A DNA stretch of 46,295 nt, from contig DDLS01000093.1 of NCBI GenBank assembly GCA_002340255.1, positions 1-46,295 on the forward strand, read 5' to 3'. Made by a program: the position numbers and the translations under genes. How positions within the stretch are numbered: the stretch's first letter is position 1; every line of letters starts with the position of its first letter. This DNA is from Cyanobacteria bacterium UBA2566 (GTDB lineage Bacteria > Cyanobacteriota > Cyanobacteriia > Cyanobacteriales > Desertifilaceae). Positions 16,800-25,792 of the stretch are shown one piece after another. A model generated the notes under the pieces. It worked only from the letters and a program-made list of their open reading frames with translations, searched no databases and was not told where the DNA came from.

Positions 16800-17834
16800 C
16801 TACAGTATTTTTCTAAATAGAGCGGGATAAAATTGTGCGGGTGTTAAGCGTTCAAAGAGCGATCTCAACTGTCGCTGTAGATCGAGAAATTCAGAATCCG
16901 AGAAGCGATTATGCCATTCCCAGAGGCGATCGGGCAATTCAGACAAACGAGTTGAGGGCACTCTGACAATTACATCATCCCAAGAAATTTCATCCTCTAG
17001 AGGTAATATACAATCTGTATCAATCAAAATCGGTATTTTACCTAAAGAAAGTGCCTCATAAAATCGCCAACTATAGTTATCTGTCCCGCGAGAACATAGA
17101 GCATAAGCATTGTTTTGTAAATTTTGTAAAAACTGCTTACGTCGTTGTCCTTGTTCTTTTGGCCCCATTCCCACCTGACCGCGCCCCAGAAAATCCGTTT
17201 TAATCCGAGCATCTTTTTCTAGGATTTGCATCGTATCCACTCGTAGGGGATAACAACAAGTGGCTCGAATACCACGAGTGGTACCACAAAAGAAATTAGC
17301 CGCCATTTGCCGAGTTAATGTTTTGGGCATCATTCTCCAAATCGCCAATCCTATTTTTCCTCCTTCTCGACCACAAAAACTAACCGTGGGATGCTCTTCT
17401 TTTTCTGACGGTTCCCAGTTTTCAATCCCTAGCTCTGCCAATAAATCAAAACCTTCAGAATTCAGAAATGCAGGACTAATAATTCCGCCCGAGTTCTGAA
17501 CTGAATGATACCAAGAGAAACGAATAATATAGTCTAGCCAAGCAGGTTTGCGTCGCTCATTACTAATATCAAAACCGATGGCAGGCAATTTTAGTTTAGA
17601 GATCATTGCCCCAATTTCTTCTAGTCTCCCTGGTGAATAAAATGAAACATTAGAGGGTAGAAGAAAACCATCTGCTTCCGGCGTTTCCACAATTTCTAAA
17701 GTCTCTTGAATGACTTGATTAAAATGGGGCGAATATTTTCCTCGCCATGCTTTCAGAAGAGGACATCCATTGGGAAATTGTTCTTCCCGCGCCAATTCAA
17801 TACCCAGAGTCGTCAGTTTAAGCTTACGTTCCAT
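16800..17834 (-). CDS. Exostosin-family glycosyltransferase (GT47-like)
   Basis: 344 residues. The C-terminal block NYSWRFYEALSLGKIPILIDTD (about 253-274) followed by LPLEDEISWDDVIVRV is the usual exostosin signature: a nucleotide-sugar-binding Rossmann half with a conserved Glu. The middle part contains several Cys/Gly-rich stretches (VSFCGREGGK, FFCGTTRG) often seen in bacterial members. No membrane segment, so cytoplasmic or peripheral. It is the last gene of the six-gene minus-strand polysaccharide block and is convergent with the GH2-like gene 23 bp away, with no obvious terminator between. Start ATG 17832-17834. Donor and acceptor sugars are unknown. Confidence 0.85.
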   Translation of the reverse strand: MERKLKLTTLGIELAREEQFPNGCPLLKAWRGKYSPHFNQVIQETLEIVETPEADGFLLPSNVSFYSPGRLEEIGAMISKLKLPAIGFDISNERRKPAWLDYIIRFSWYHSVQNSGGIISPAFLNSEGFDLLAELGIENWEPSEKEEHPTVSFCGREGGKIGLAIWRMMPKTLTRQMAANFFCGTTRGIRATCCYPLRVDTMQILEKDARIKTDFLGRGQVGMGPKEQGQRRKQFLQNLQNNAYALCSRGTDNYSWRFYEALSLGKIPILIDTDCILPLEDEISWDDVIVRVPSTRLSELPDRLWEWHNRFSDSEFLDLQRQLRSLFERLTPAQFYPALFRKIL

Positions 17835-17886
17835 ATCTACAATTAAAAAATTTAGTGGATTAATAATTCATATCGGAAATTAGGAT

Positions 17887-19158
17887 TTAACAGGGGTGCT
17901 TAGATTCTAAAGATAGAATATCTTGAAAGAGATCTTTATAACGGTTAGCTTGCAAGGTGACATTCCATTCTGTCGTGGCTTGGAGACGAGCATTATTCCG
18001 TATCTTTTGATATCTTTCTTGATTTTCTAACAACCAAGTGATACCTCTAGCAAAATCTTGACTTTCATAGGCTTTGGCTAGATAACCATTATATTCAGAT
18101 CGAATTAAATCAGGCATTCCTCCTATATTAAAAGCCACCACAGGAGTACCACAGGCAAGAGCTTCTATGACTGTATTGGGTAAATTATCTTGCAGAGAGG
18201 GGGCAACAAAAACATCAGCCGCAGCATAAACAATGGCTAAAGAAATTTCATCACTGAGCTTACCTAAATAGTGAGATTTAAATCCACCAAGTTGAGGAGG
18301 ATCTTGGGGACGAGACGCGCCAAATATGACCAATTCTAGGCGATCGCGCCATTGCGATTGGCTCAGGTCATTCAAGGCACGCTGTAGTAAATGAAATCCT
18401 TTGCGGCGATCGCTAGTCGCTTGCATAGCACCAAATAAAATCAGCCACTTATCTTCCGGTAAGTTCAAAATTCTTCGGGCAACTTGGCGATCGATGGGTT
18501 TATACTGTTCCAGATCCAATCCATTGGGAATAACTTCGATACGTCTATCTTCAAATAAAGAACTCGCTTTAGCACATTGGGCTAACCAGAAACTGGGGGT
18601 GACAATACTTAGATTGACATTTTTCCATGCTTTTGCCTTTCTCTTCCATAGCGATCGAGATAAATCACCGTCTTTATGACTGTTAAGTCGAGGACATTGA
18701 CCGCAGGATTGAGTATAGCGATCGCACTCTTGAGTATAGTGACATCCTCCCGTAAAAGGCCACATATCATGGAGCGTCCAAACTAAAGGCCGGCGGAATT
18801 TCCCTAAACTTTCAATCTGCAAAAAACCATTACAAATCCAGTGCAAATCAATGATATCAGGACTCAAGCCCTCAACTTTTGAGGGGATGCGATCCATAAC
18901 CCACTGCGGTGAAAAATTAGTGCGATCGCGATCAGGATACCGCTTTAACGGCAATCCATCTAAGTGTTCGCTCAGCTTTAACTTGGATATTAGTTTACTC
19001 AGAGTGCTAGAATCTACATTGACACTGCGATCGTCATGGTTTTTATATTGCACCAACATTTGAGAATCTATTGCTAAACTTCGCAATCCTTGATGCAATC
19101 GATAGGCCGCACGACCAGCTCCCCCAGCATCTGAATTAGCTAAATGCAGAACTTTCAC
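17887..19158 (-). CDS. GT4-family glycosyltransferase
   Basis: 423 residues beginning MKVLHLANSDAGGAGRAAYRLHQGL, a typical GT-B N-terminus with a Gly-rich loop. The C-terminal donor domain shows IEVIPNGLDLEQYKP, then FVAPSLQDNLPNTVIEALACGTPVVAFNIGG, which contains the E-x7-E motif of GT4 retaining transferases. The segment HDMWPFTGGCHYTQECDRY is common in GT4 enzymes of exopolysaccharide loci. The start is a GTG at 19156-19158. It lies 52 nt upstream of the exostosin gene in the same orientation and is part of the same transcription unit. The HIP1 octamers inside it mark the edge of the HIP1-free core that follows to the right. Confidence 0.92.
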   Translation of the reverse strand: MKVLHLANSDAGGAGRAAYRLHQGLRSLAIDSQMLVQYKNHDDRSVNVDSSTLSKLISKLKLSEHLDGLPLKRYPDRDRTNFSPQWVMDRIPSKVEGLSPDIIDLHWICNGFLQIESLGKFRRPLVWTLHDMWPFTGGCHYTQECDRYTQSCGQCPRLNSHKDGDLSRSLWKRKAKAWKNVNLSIVTPSFWLAQCAKASSLFEDRRIEVIPNGLDLEQYKPIDRQVARRILNLPEDKWLILFGAMQATSDRRKGFHLLQRALNDLSQSQWRDRLELVIFGASRPQDPPQLGGFKSHYLGKLSDEISLAIVYAAADVFVAPSLQDNLPNTVIEALACGTPVVAFNIGGMPDLIRSEYNGYLAKAYESQDFARGITWLLENQERYQKIRNNARLQATTEWNVTLQANRYKDLFQDILSLESKHPC

Positions 19159-19196
19159 AAAAACTCACCTTACATTTCACCAACAATAACTCTTCC

Positions 19197-20120
19197 TTAT
19201 TTTCCTAATAATTGTTTGAGCTTCGTTCTTAACTGTAACTTCCTTCTCAGCTTAGTCCATAAATTATGATTCTGCCCCTTAGCATACCCTTGAAACACCT
19301 TTTTTTTGTGAATACTCTCTTTTATTTCCTCTGGGTAAGTCGATACTCGGAAATTCTGAGGAGGTTTAGCCACCAGTAGATCCTTTTTCTTACAATGAAC
19401 ACCACTGCCATCAAAACCAATATTGTCAACCAAAGAGTAAACAGGAAACAACGTTAATCCTTCCTGCATAAAAACACTCAAATACCATACAATTGCCCAA
19501 GAATCGACTTTTCCATTCATGAATCCCTCCAGCAGACTAAAATAATAATACGATCCATCTAAATCAAACTTATATCTCAGTTTCCTATTGTTCTTTAATT
19601 GAGAATAACCAGATAAACTCGGATCAAAATAATTCCATGCCCGTTCCCAAGTTGCCCATCCCCATGAAGTTATATAAGGCAAAAAAATGCTATCCGTTTT
19701 TGGCTGAAAATTAGCCGGAAACATATGCCCTCCAATTTGCATAACTTGCTTCTCATGTTTGTAAAGACTTAATCCTGTATTCATATATTCTAAAAAGCAA
19801 GGATGGAGCAACAAATCATCTTCTAAAACAATAACCTTACCAGACTCTTGACAAAGATTCGTCACTCCAGAAATAATTGAACGAGCTAACCCCATATTAT
19901 TCTCTTGTTCAATTATTTCCACCTCACCACACCAAGGTTGGCTCTTGGCAACTGCTCTAACTTTCAATACGCTTTCCATATCTTCAGCACACTTAGCACC
20001 ATCACAAAACACATAAAGCTTACTATCCTTAGCCAAATCACACTTAGATAAAGAAGAAAGAGCTTTCAAGGTATGCTCTGGTCGTTTATAAGCGAAGAAG
20101 GCAATTGGTGCTAAATCCAT
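19197..20120 (-). CDS. GT-A-type glycosyltransferase (GT2-like)
   Basis: 307 residues. The N-terminus MDLAPIAFFAYKRPEHTLKALSSL is a common GT-A entry strand. A central VIVLEDDLLLHPCFLEYMN holds the acidic metal-binding motif EDD (100-102), and SWGWATWERAWNYFD is seen in related cyanobacterial and bacterial transferases. The basic tail (KLRRKLQLRTKLKQLLGK) may bind membrane or charged lipid-linked substrate. No transmembrane segment. Spacing is 38 nt to the GT4 gene and 19 nt from the preceding gene, consistent with an operon. AT-richer than the flanking loci. Donor sugar not predictable. Confidence 0.85.
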   Translation of the reverse strand: MDLAPIAFFAYKRPEHTLKALSSLSKCDLAKDSKLYVFCDGAKCAEDMESVLKVRAVAKSQPWCGEVEIIEQENNMGLARSIISGVTNLCQESGKVIVLEDDLLLHPCFLEYMNTGLSLYKHEKQVMQIGGHMFPANFQPKTDSIFLPYITSWGWATWERAWNYFDPSLSGYSQLKNNRKLRYKFDLDGSYYYFSLLEGFMNGKVDSWAIVWYLSVFMQEGLTLFPVYSLVDNIGFDGSGVHCKKKDLLVAKPPQNFRVSTYPEEIKESIHKKKVFQGYAKGQNHNLWTKLRRKLQLRTKLKQLLGK

Positions 20121-20139
20121 ATCTAACTATTCCCCAACG

Positions 20140-21327
20140 TCAATTTTTCATTGCTGTTTTAAATTTAGCAAACTTTTCAATCATACTCACAGCAATACTT
20201 GCTATATCTATCAGGTTAGTATTGAACGGAATATAACGGTATCTAAAAGCAGCTAGTCGCGGATCTTTTTCCTGATAAAGAATATCCTGAGCAAAGTTAT
20301 TCCATCTTGACTTATGCATTAAATCAAGAGTCATTCCCGCATGACCAGATGGAAGGAGCATATTCGAGCCATGTATACCAATCACTAAACGACTATCCGC
20401 ATACACTTTACAAACTTTTCTCTCAGTTTCCTCAGTATACTTCTCGACTCTTAAATCTTCAATCCATTGAGGAAATTTAGTTTTTTTTCCCAATCCAGCG
20501 ATAGTCACTTGAGCCTCAGGAATAGCTTTTTTGATTAACCATAATAACCTACAGACTTTCCAATTTTGAATCCTTACTAACCAAGGTATAACCTTAAATT
20601 TTCGACTAACCACATACAGAAATTCACTAACCCATGGTCTATCTTCACGCCAAACAAAAGTAATTCTAATTTTCTCATCCGACCAATCATACGTATCTAT
20701 TTTGGTGAACTTTTCTATATCAAACTGGCTGGGATGAGAATGCGCTTTACTGATATAGATCTCATCAAATCTTTCGCATTCGTGTTGTACAAAATCATGG
20801 AATTTTGGATAATAACATTGTCCATTGTTCAGGGATATATTAACCGTCCAAATTTCCGCAACTCCTTCGGGAACCATCCATCGAAGATACTTAGGAACAA
20901 TAACCACCAACCCAAGATCTGTACACTCTTCTAAATGCCTTTGAGCATTTAGAAGTTTCAATAAACCATGACCATACAAAAAATCAATACAATTTAAAAT
21001 AATGACTTTTCTACAAGAATTGAAAACCTCTTTCTTGATTTCAATTGAACTAGGATTAGGATTTTGCAAAGAGTAAAGCAAAGGTATTCCCAGAAAACTC
21101 TTGGCAGCTTCATTTCCCCAAATTCTACCATCTAAAATATCAATTGTATAAGGATTTGTCTGTGCATGACCAACTTTCAACTCTTCAACAATTTCTCTAT
21201 TCTTATGTGAACAATAGCCTTTAACACACACATGAGTCCCTTGCCATAAAATCTCTTTTGGAGTTAATCGCTCTCCACTATAAGGTGAAATTAGCTCATG
21301 ATCGATATAAGGTTTAATCTGTATCAC
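20140..21327 (-). CDS. Putative glycosyltransferase of unknown family in the polysaccharide operon
   Basis: 395 residues; not clearly assignable. The C-terminal segment VIGIHGSNMLLPSGHAGMTLDLM, with upstream ADSRL and downstream RYRYIPFN, resembles the donor-side loop of GT61-like transferases (Gly-x-His-Gly). The N-terminal third has several Cys residues (HVCVKGYCSH, NSCRKVIILNCID). No signal peptide or membrane segment. The start is a GTG at 21325-21327 that overlaps the TGA stop of the flippase gene (GTGA, 4-bp overlap), so it is translationally coupled. Position within the operon supports a sugar transfer or sugar-handling role; this is inference. Confidence 0.6.
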   Translation of the reverse strand: MIQIKPYIDHELISPYSGERLTPKEILWQGTHVCVKGYCSHKNREIVEELKVGHAQTNPYTIDILDGRIWGNEAAKSFLGIPLLYSLQNPNPSSIEIKKEVFNSCRKVIILNCIDFLYGHGLLKLLNAQRHLEECTDLGLVVIVPKYLRWMVPEGVAEIWTVNISLNNGQCYYPKFHDFVQHECERFDEIYISKAHSHPSQFDIEKFTKIDTYDWSDEKIRITFVWREDRPWVSEFLYVVSRKFKVIPWLVRIQNWKVCRLLWLIKKAIPEAQVTIAGLGKKTKFPQWIEDLRVEKYTEETERKVCKVYADSRLVIGIHGSNMLLPSGHAGMTLDLMHKSRWNNFAQDILYQEKDPRLAAFRYRYIPFNTNLIDIASIAVSMIEKFAKFKTAMKN

Positions 21328-22664
21328 TTCAGTAACTCCTTAAATCTATTTATTATACCAATAGGATTCAATACATTTAAAATAAAAATTTTGATTTGAG
21401 ATAGATCTTTAATTAAAAAGTTGATTAATATAGTCACAAAAAAGTAAGTAGCTAGGGTGGCAATTGTTGCACCTATAGCTCCCATTCTTGGAATCAAATA
21501 AAAATTCAGAACTATATTAATCAATGCACCTGATAGACTAAAGTATAGGGAATATTTTTGTTTATTTTCTATTAGCAAATAAGAACTTCTTGCTACACCA
21601 AAGTTACTGCCAAATTGTGCCCAGACATAGATAGATAAAATTGGAATACTAGAAGCATAAGATTCGCCATATAACCAATTAATAATCCATGGAGATAACA
21701 GAGACGTTGGAATGGCAACCATCAACCATAAACATAGCATCAAATCGAAATAACTTTGATATTTTTTAAGATATTCTTCAGGATCTTGCCTTCTCAGAGA
21801 GGTTAATTTTGGCAACACAGAACTATTAATTGTCATGGGTAGAAAATCAAACATTTCAGATAGTTTAACTGCTACGGAATAAAATCCAAGTTCTGAAGTG
21901 TCTTCTAGTAAAGATCCCAGCATAACTTGATCGATTTTAGAATATATATATACAGTTATTCCAGCAAAAAATATTGGCCAGCTATCTCTAATTAGGAGTT
22001 TAGCCCGGTTTAAATTTATTTTCCATAAGTTTATTTTATTTCCTTTTATTTGATAAATTATCATTAATGCGATGGAGCTAAAAACAACTTCTGCTACACT
22101 TACTATTGCAAAAGCAATTACTGTAGCTTGAGCTTGAATCAATAAAACCTTTGCTAAAGAAATCCCCAAATAAACAATTCTTTTAGCTATAACAATATAT
22201 TTGGCTTGCACTTGGGATTGAAACCAAAACTCAATTACTTGAGATGATTTAAATACACTACCAATAGATAAAATAGTAATTAGTAATCTACTAACTATAT
22301 CATCTGAATTGACAACAAATGTAAGATATATTGCCAGCAAAATAACCAGAAAACCTGTCAATAATTTCAGGGTAAAACTGGTGCCAATGATTTCATATTT
22401 TTGTTCTGGATTTCGTGACAAATCTCGAACGACAATTCCGTCGAGTCCTAAACTAATCAGAGGGTTAAATAAAGAAACAAAAGCAATAGCATAACTGAGC
22501 AGGCCAAATTGAGTTGGCCCAAGATAACGAGCAACCCAAACCCCCACAACCAGACCCAATCCCATTTGTAAGATTTTATCAAAAAACAGCCATGAAATAT
22601 TACTCAAAACTTGGCGCATACCCAAGTTTCTACTCTTGTAAAAATCCCCTATTTTTTTAAACAT
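21324..22664 (-). CDS. Oligosaccharide flippase, Wzx/MATE-like
   Basis: About 446 residues from ATG 22662-22664 (MFKKIGDFYKSR); an in-frame TTG at 22670 adds two residues. The protein is almost wholly hydrophobic with about 12-14 segments. The N-terminal GLVVGVWVARYLGPTQFGLLSYAIAFVSLF matches the polysaccharide-biosynthesis flippase family, as does GFYSVAVKLSEMFDFLPMTINSSVLPKL in the middle. It should flip undecaprenyl-linked repeat units to the periplasm. The downstream gene overlaps by 4 bp and the ligase/polymerase gene is just upstream, the usual Wzx-Wzy pairing. Markedly AT-rich, as expected for repeat-unit-specific genes. Confidence 0.92.
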   Translation of the reverse strand: MFKKIGDFYKSRNLGMRQVLSNISWLFFDKILQMGLGLVVGVWVARYLGPTQFGLLSYAIAFVSLFNPLISLGLDGIVVRDLSRNPEQKYEIIGTSFTLKLLTGFLVILLAIYLTFVVNSDDIVSRLLITILSIGSVFKSSQVIEFWFQSQVQAKYIVIAKRIVYLGISLAKVLLIQAQATVIAFAIVSVAEVVFSSIALMIIYQIKGNKINLWKINLNRAKLLIRDSWPIFFAGITVYIYSKIDQVMLGSLLEDTSELGFYSVAVKLSEMFDFLPMTINSSVLPKLTSLRRQDPEEYLKKYQSYFDLMLCLWLMVAIPTSLLSPWIINWLYGESYASSIPILSIYVWAQFGSNFGVARSSYLLIENKQKYSLYFSLSGALINIVLNFYLIPRMGAIGATIATLATYFFVTILINFLIKDLSQIKIFILNVLNPIGIINRFKELLK

Positions 22665-22682
22665 ATTCAAAATCTAATCGTT

Positions 22683-24050
22683 TTAATTATTAAGTTTTTC
22701 CTTGTTTTTATCTAGAGTATCTATACATAGTCTTACAGTCATCATGACATAAACAGACCAAACATGATTATTGCCTGCCAGAGTGCTTTCCGTAATATTA
22801 TTCAAAATAATATACATAATGAAAATAATAGGGACTCCAGACAATTGCAGCTTTTCTTGAATGAGATAATATACAGCGTTCAGTAAATTATTAATAAATG
22901 AAAGGACAAATAGGGTTAATCCAATAATACCAAAAGCTAAAAATATATCAATAAAACCATTATGAGCATTAGGAGGAGACCAACCATTTTCTGTCATTAT
23001 AGCATAACCGGGACTATCATCTCCTCTCCAATTCTGCCAAAATCCACCAAATCCGTAACCTAATAAAGGACTTTTGTAAATCTCCTCAAGAATGAGAGGC
23101 CAAATAATTGTACGCCCAGTTAGAGTCATATCTTTTTCAAGAGATGTAAAAATAGCCTCTAAGTTTTCTATCACTATGAGTCCAACACAAATATTGAGTG
23201 CCATCATCACTACAATACAAGTAAGCGCCCATCTAAAATTGAGTTTTTTGACAAAGTTCAGACTGAGTAAAATTGCGATAATAATGATCGTTGAAATTAA
23301 AGCCCCCGCCGATCTTCCAGTCCTCACCAAAAAAAAAGAAATCCCTGTAAATAACAACGCTAGATAACGGCTTTTGGCTTCTTTATTTCCTTGAGAATAC
23401 TCCAAAAACCATAGAGCAGTACAGATACTTAAAATTCCTCCTAAAGCGTTTTTTGATAATGTAATTCCAGTCCAGTCTCCTGAACCTGGAGGTTGTTTTA
23501 TATAGCTAAATAGACCAATAAAGAGATAGCTAAATCTTAGGATTTTTGACAATTCAATCCAATTATATTGACTGGCAATATAAAGACTCAAAAAAGTTGT
23601 AATTGATATTGCAAATCCAAATTCAAGTGTAGGACGAGGTGCTAAAGACCAGGCACTCGATAGAAGAGGGAGGAATATATAGAATAAAAATCCGGGGTTT
23701 TTCTTTAAAATGATTGATGATAGTTGGATTAGATTTTTAAGAAAAAAATGCAACTTACTCCATAAAACAGTAAAAACAAGTGGATAAAAAAATAAAGGAA
23801 GAAGATTTAATATTTGCTTAGAAGGTTGTCTGGCAATATTTATTGGATGCAAATAATTTAAAGGTGGTTGAATTAAGACTGGACTTAAAATAATAAAAAT
23901 ATATGCAAAAGAATGATTTAAAAAACTTCCTATTTTTTGGCTTTTGGATGACAAATGGAAAAACAATAAAGTGGAGACAAATCCCAAGAGACCTAAAAGC
24001 AGCAAAAGGATGGGATTTCCCAGTAATAGCTCTCGAATCATTCTTGCCAT
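22683..24050 (-). CDS. O-antigen ligase/polymerase-family membrane protein (Wzy-like)
   Basis: 455 residues with about 11-12 hydrophobic segments and one larger polar loop. The loop sequence GYGFGGFWQNW...ENGWSPPNAHNGFIDIFLAFG, with NAHNGFID, is the hallmark of the O-antigen ligase/polymerase (Wzy_C/WaaL) family. A polymerase role is favoured over ligase because flippase, export protein and co-polymerase genes are adjacent. It is the first gene of the minus-strand block, divergent from the Wza-like gene 187 bp away. A run of nine T on the coding strand (23329-23337) lies inside it. Strongly AT-rich. Confidence 0.88.
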   Translation of the reverse strand: MARMIRELLLGNPILLLLLGLLGFVSTLLFFHLSSKSQKIGSFLNHSFAYIFIILSPVLIQPPLNYLHPINIARQPSKQILNLLPLFFYPLVFTVLWSKLHFFLKNLIQLSSIILKKNPGFLFYIFLPLLSSAWSLAPRPTLEFGFAISITTFLSLYIASQYNWIELSKILRFSYLFIGLFSYIKQPPGSGDWTGITLSKNALGGILSICTALWFLEYSQGNKEAKSRYLALLFTGISFFLVRTGRSAGALISTIIIIAILLSLNFVKKLNFRWALTCIVVMMALNICVGLIVIENLEAIFTSLEKDMTLTGRTIIWPLILEEIYKSPLLGYGFGGFWQNWRGDDSPGYAIMTENGWSPPNAHNGFIDIFLAFGIIGLTLFVLSFINNLLNAVYYLIQEKLQLSGVPIIFIMYIILNNITESTLAGNNHVWSVYVMMTVRLCIDTLDKNKEKLNN

Positions 24051-24237
24051 AATTTCACTTTAATTTGATTGGTTTTACACCACAAGACAATAAATATTAC
24101 TAATTTTAGGTTTTTTCTTGCATATTGTAGTTTTTATATTATAACCTAGTTTAGAAGTCATGTAATTAGACTAAGTAATTATCTGGTCAAGTTTTAATGT
24201 CAGTAAGTTTTCTTGAAAAAATATCCCTGGAGTTACC
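24051..24237. promoter_or_regulatory. Divergent promoter region between wzy-like and wza-like genes
   Basis: 187 bp of very AT-rich DNA with several TATA-like stretches (for example TATATTATAACC near 24134-24145). It must hold the start sites of both polysaccharide operons. GGAG at 24229-24232 is a good Shine-Dalgarno for the ATG at 24238. Individual promoter boxes cannot be fixed with confidence. Confidence 0.5.
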
Positions 24238-25731
24238 ATGTTCATTTATCTCTCTAATTTTCCATATTTAATGTTTTGGGGCTATGTTTTATTTGTATTG
24301 TTTTTTGATATAGAGTTAGCTTTAGCACAGTTCCAGATTGATGGTTTACAAAATCCCCCTCGTGTAAACTCTTTATCTCTGTCGAGGGCAACAGCAAGAG
24401 AGTATTATTTAGGAGCTGGAGATACTATCAATATAGATATTTTAGGGGTTCCTGAGTTTAGTGGACGATATGATGTCCTTTCGGATGGTTCTATTAGCCT
24501 CCCTTTGATTGGTAGGATGGTTATTGCAGGTTTGACAATTCCAGAAGCAATTAATGAAATTACAGCACAGTATCGTGTAGTTATGAAGAATCCTGTGATT
24601 TCTGTGAGAGTGGCGTTTCCTCGTCCGATTAATGTTGGCGTTATTGGAGAAGTAAATCGTCCAGGGACTTATACAATTCGTTTAACACCTGGAGTGGGAG
24701 CAAACCCTTCTGCTCAATATCCTACAGTGACTCAAGCCATTAAACTTGCTGAAGGTATAACTCAAGCAGCGAATTTACAGGACATCGAAGTTCATCGGTC
24801 TCATAGATCTGGAGAAATTGAAAAGATAAGATTAAATTTATGGGATTTTTTACATAAGGGTAAACTGAATCAAGACATAATTTTACAAGATGGAGATACA
24901 ATTATCATACCAACTCTTACAGAAATTGATTTGATTGAAGCGAGATCTCTAGCTTTAACCAGCTTTTCCCCAGAAACAGATGTACCCCGTAGTGTTGCTG
25001 TGATTGGGGAAGTGAATCGTCCAGGTCCCTATGTTTTGGTCGGAGGAAATACAACTACCGCACTTAGAACATTAGGTTTGCCAACGGTAACGCGAGCGAT
25101 TCAGTTAGCAGGGGGTATTAAGCCTAAAGCGAATATCCGTGAAATTAAAATTCGTCGCTTGACCCGTTCAGGAACTGAGCGATACATTACCGTCAATCTT
25201 TGGGCACTTTTGGATGAAGGAGATTTGAAGCAAGATACTATCTTACAAGATGGGGATACAGTAATTATACCTACTGCTACTGAAGTAAGCTCACCAGAGT
25301 TGATCGAATTAGCTGATGTTAATTTTGCACCTGACACGATTCAAGTTTATGTTGTTGGAGAAGTCAGGGGCGAAAGGGCAAGTCGTATTGAAGTTCCTCC
25401 ACAGACTACCTTAAATCAGGCCTTATTAGCATCCGGTAGTTTTGGATATGACAATGTTAGAGTAAGACGAGGTTCTATTAAGCTTATTCGGCTCAATCTC
25501 AATGGAACGGTATCGAGTCGTTCTATATCAGTTGATTTAAGTCAAGGGCTGAATGAAGAAACTAACCCTCAACTGAGAAATAACGATATCATAGTAGTGG
25601 ATCGGAATTTACTAACCCAGATTTCAGATGGTGTAGAGTTGTTAGTGAGACCTATTACACAGGCTTCATCAGTTTTGAACTTTCTGGGGCTGTTAGATAA
25701 CTTGTTTAACATAATCAATCCAGAAAATTAG
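24238..25731 (+). CDS. Polysaccharide export protein (Wza-like, SLBB domains)
   Basis: 497 residues. N-terminal hydrophobic signal (FWGYVLFVLFFDIELALAQ) with a likely cleavage after ALA; no lipobox Cys is visible. A Poly_export domain follows (EYYLGAGDTINIDILGVPEFSGRYDVLSDGSISLPLIG). Then come two near-duplicate SLBB units, each starting IGEVNRPG and ending QDGDTIIIP (about 139-229 and 257-342), and a third, more divergent unit starting VVGEVRGE (about 369-460). It should form an outer-membrane or envelope export channel working with the Wzc-like protein 61 bp downstream. ATG 24238 has a good GGAG ribosome site. Duplication of the SLBB unit is clear at the DNA level too. Confidence 0.93.
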   Translation: MFIYLSNFPYLMFWGYVLFVLFFDIELALAQFQIDGLQNPPRVNSLSLSRATAREYYLGAGDTINIDILGVPEFSGRYDVLSDGSISLPLIGRMVIAGLTIPEAINEITAQYRVVMKNPVISVRVAFPRPINVGVIGEVNRPGTYTIRLTPGVGANPSAQYPTVTQAIKLAEGITQAANLQDIEVHRSHRSGEIEKIRLNLWDFLHKGKLNQDIILQDGDTIIIPTLTEIDLIEARSLALTSFSPETDVPRSVAVIGEVNRPGPYVLVGGNTTTALRTLGLPTVTRAIQLAGGIKPKANIREIKIRRLTRSGTERYITVNLWALLDEGDLKQDTILQDGDTVIIPTATEVSSPELIELADVNFAPDTIQVYVVGEVRGERASRIEVPPQTTLNQALLASGSFGYDNVRVRRGSIKLIRLNLNGTVSSRSISVDLSQGLNEETNPQLRNNDIIVVDRNLLTQISDGVELLVRPITQASSVLNFLGLLDNLFNIINPEN

Positions 25732-25792
25732 CTAAATTATTGATTTTTGATAATTTCTAATCTATCTGCTTAAACTATAACTAGGTGATGTC

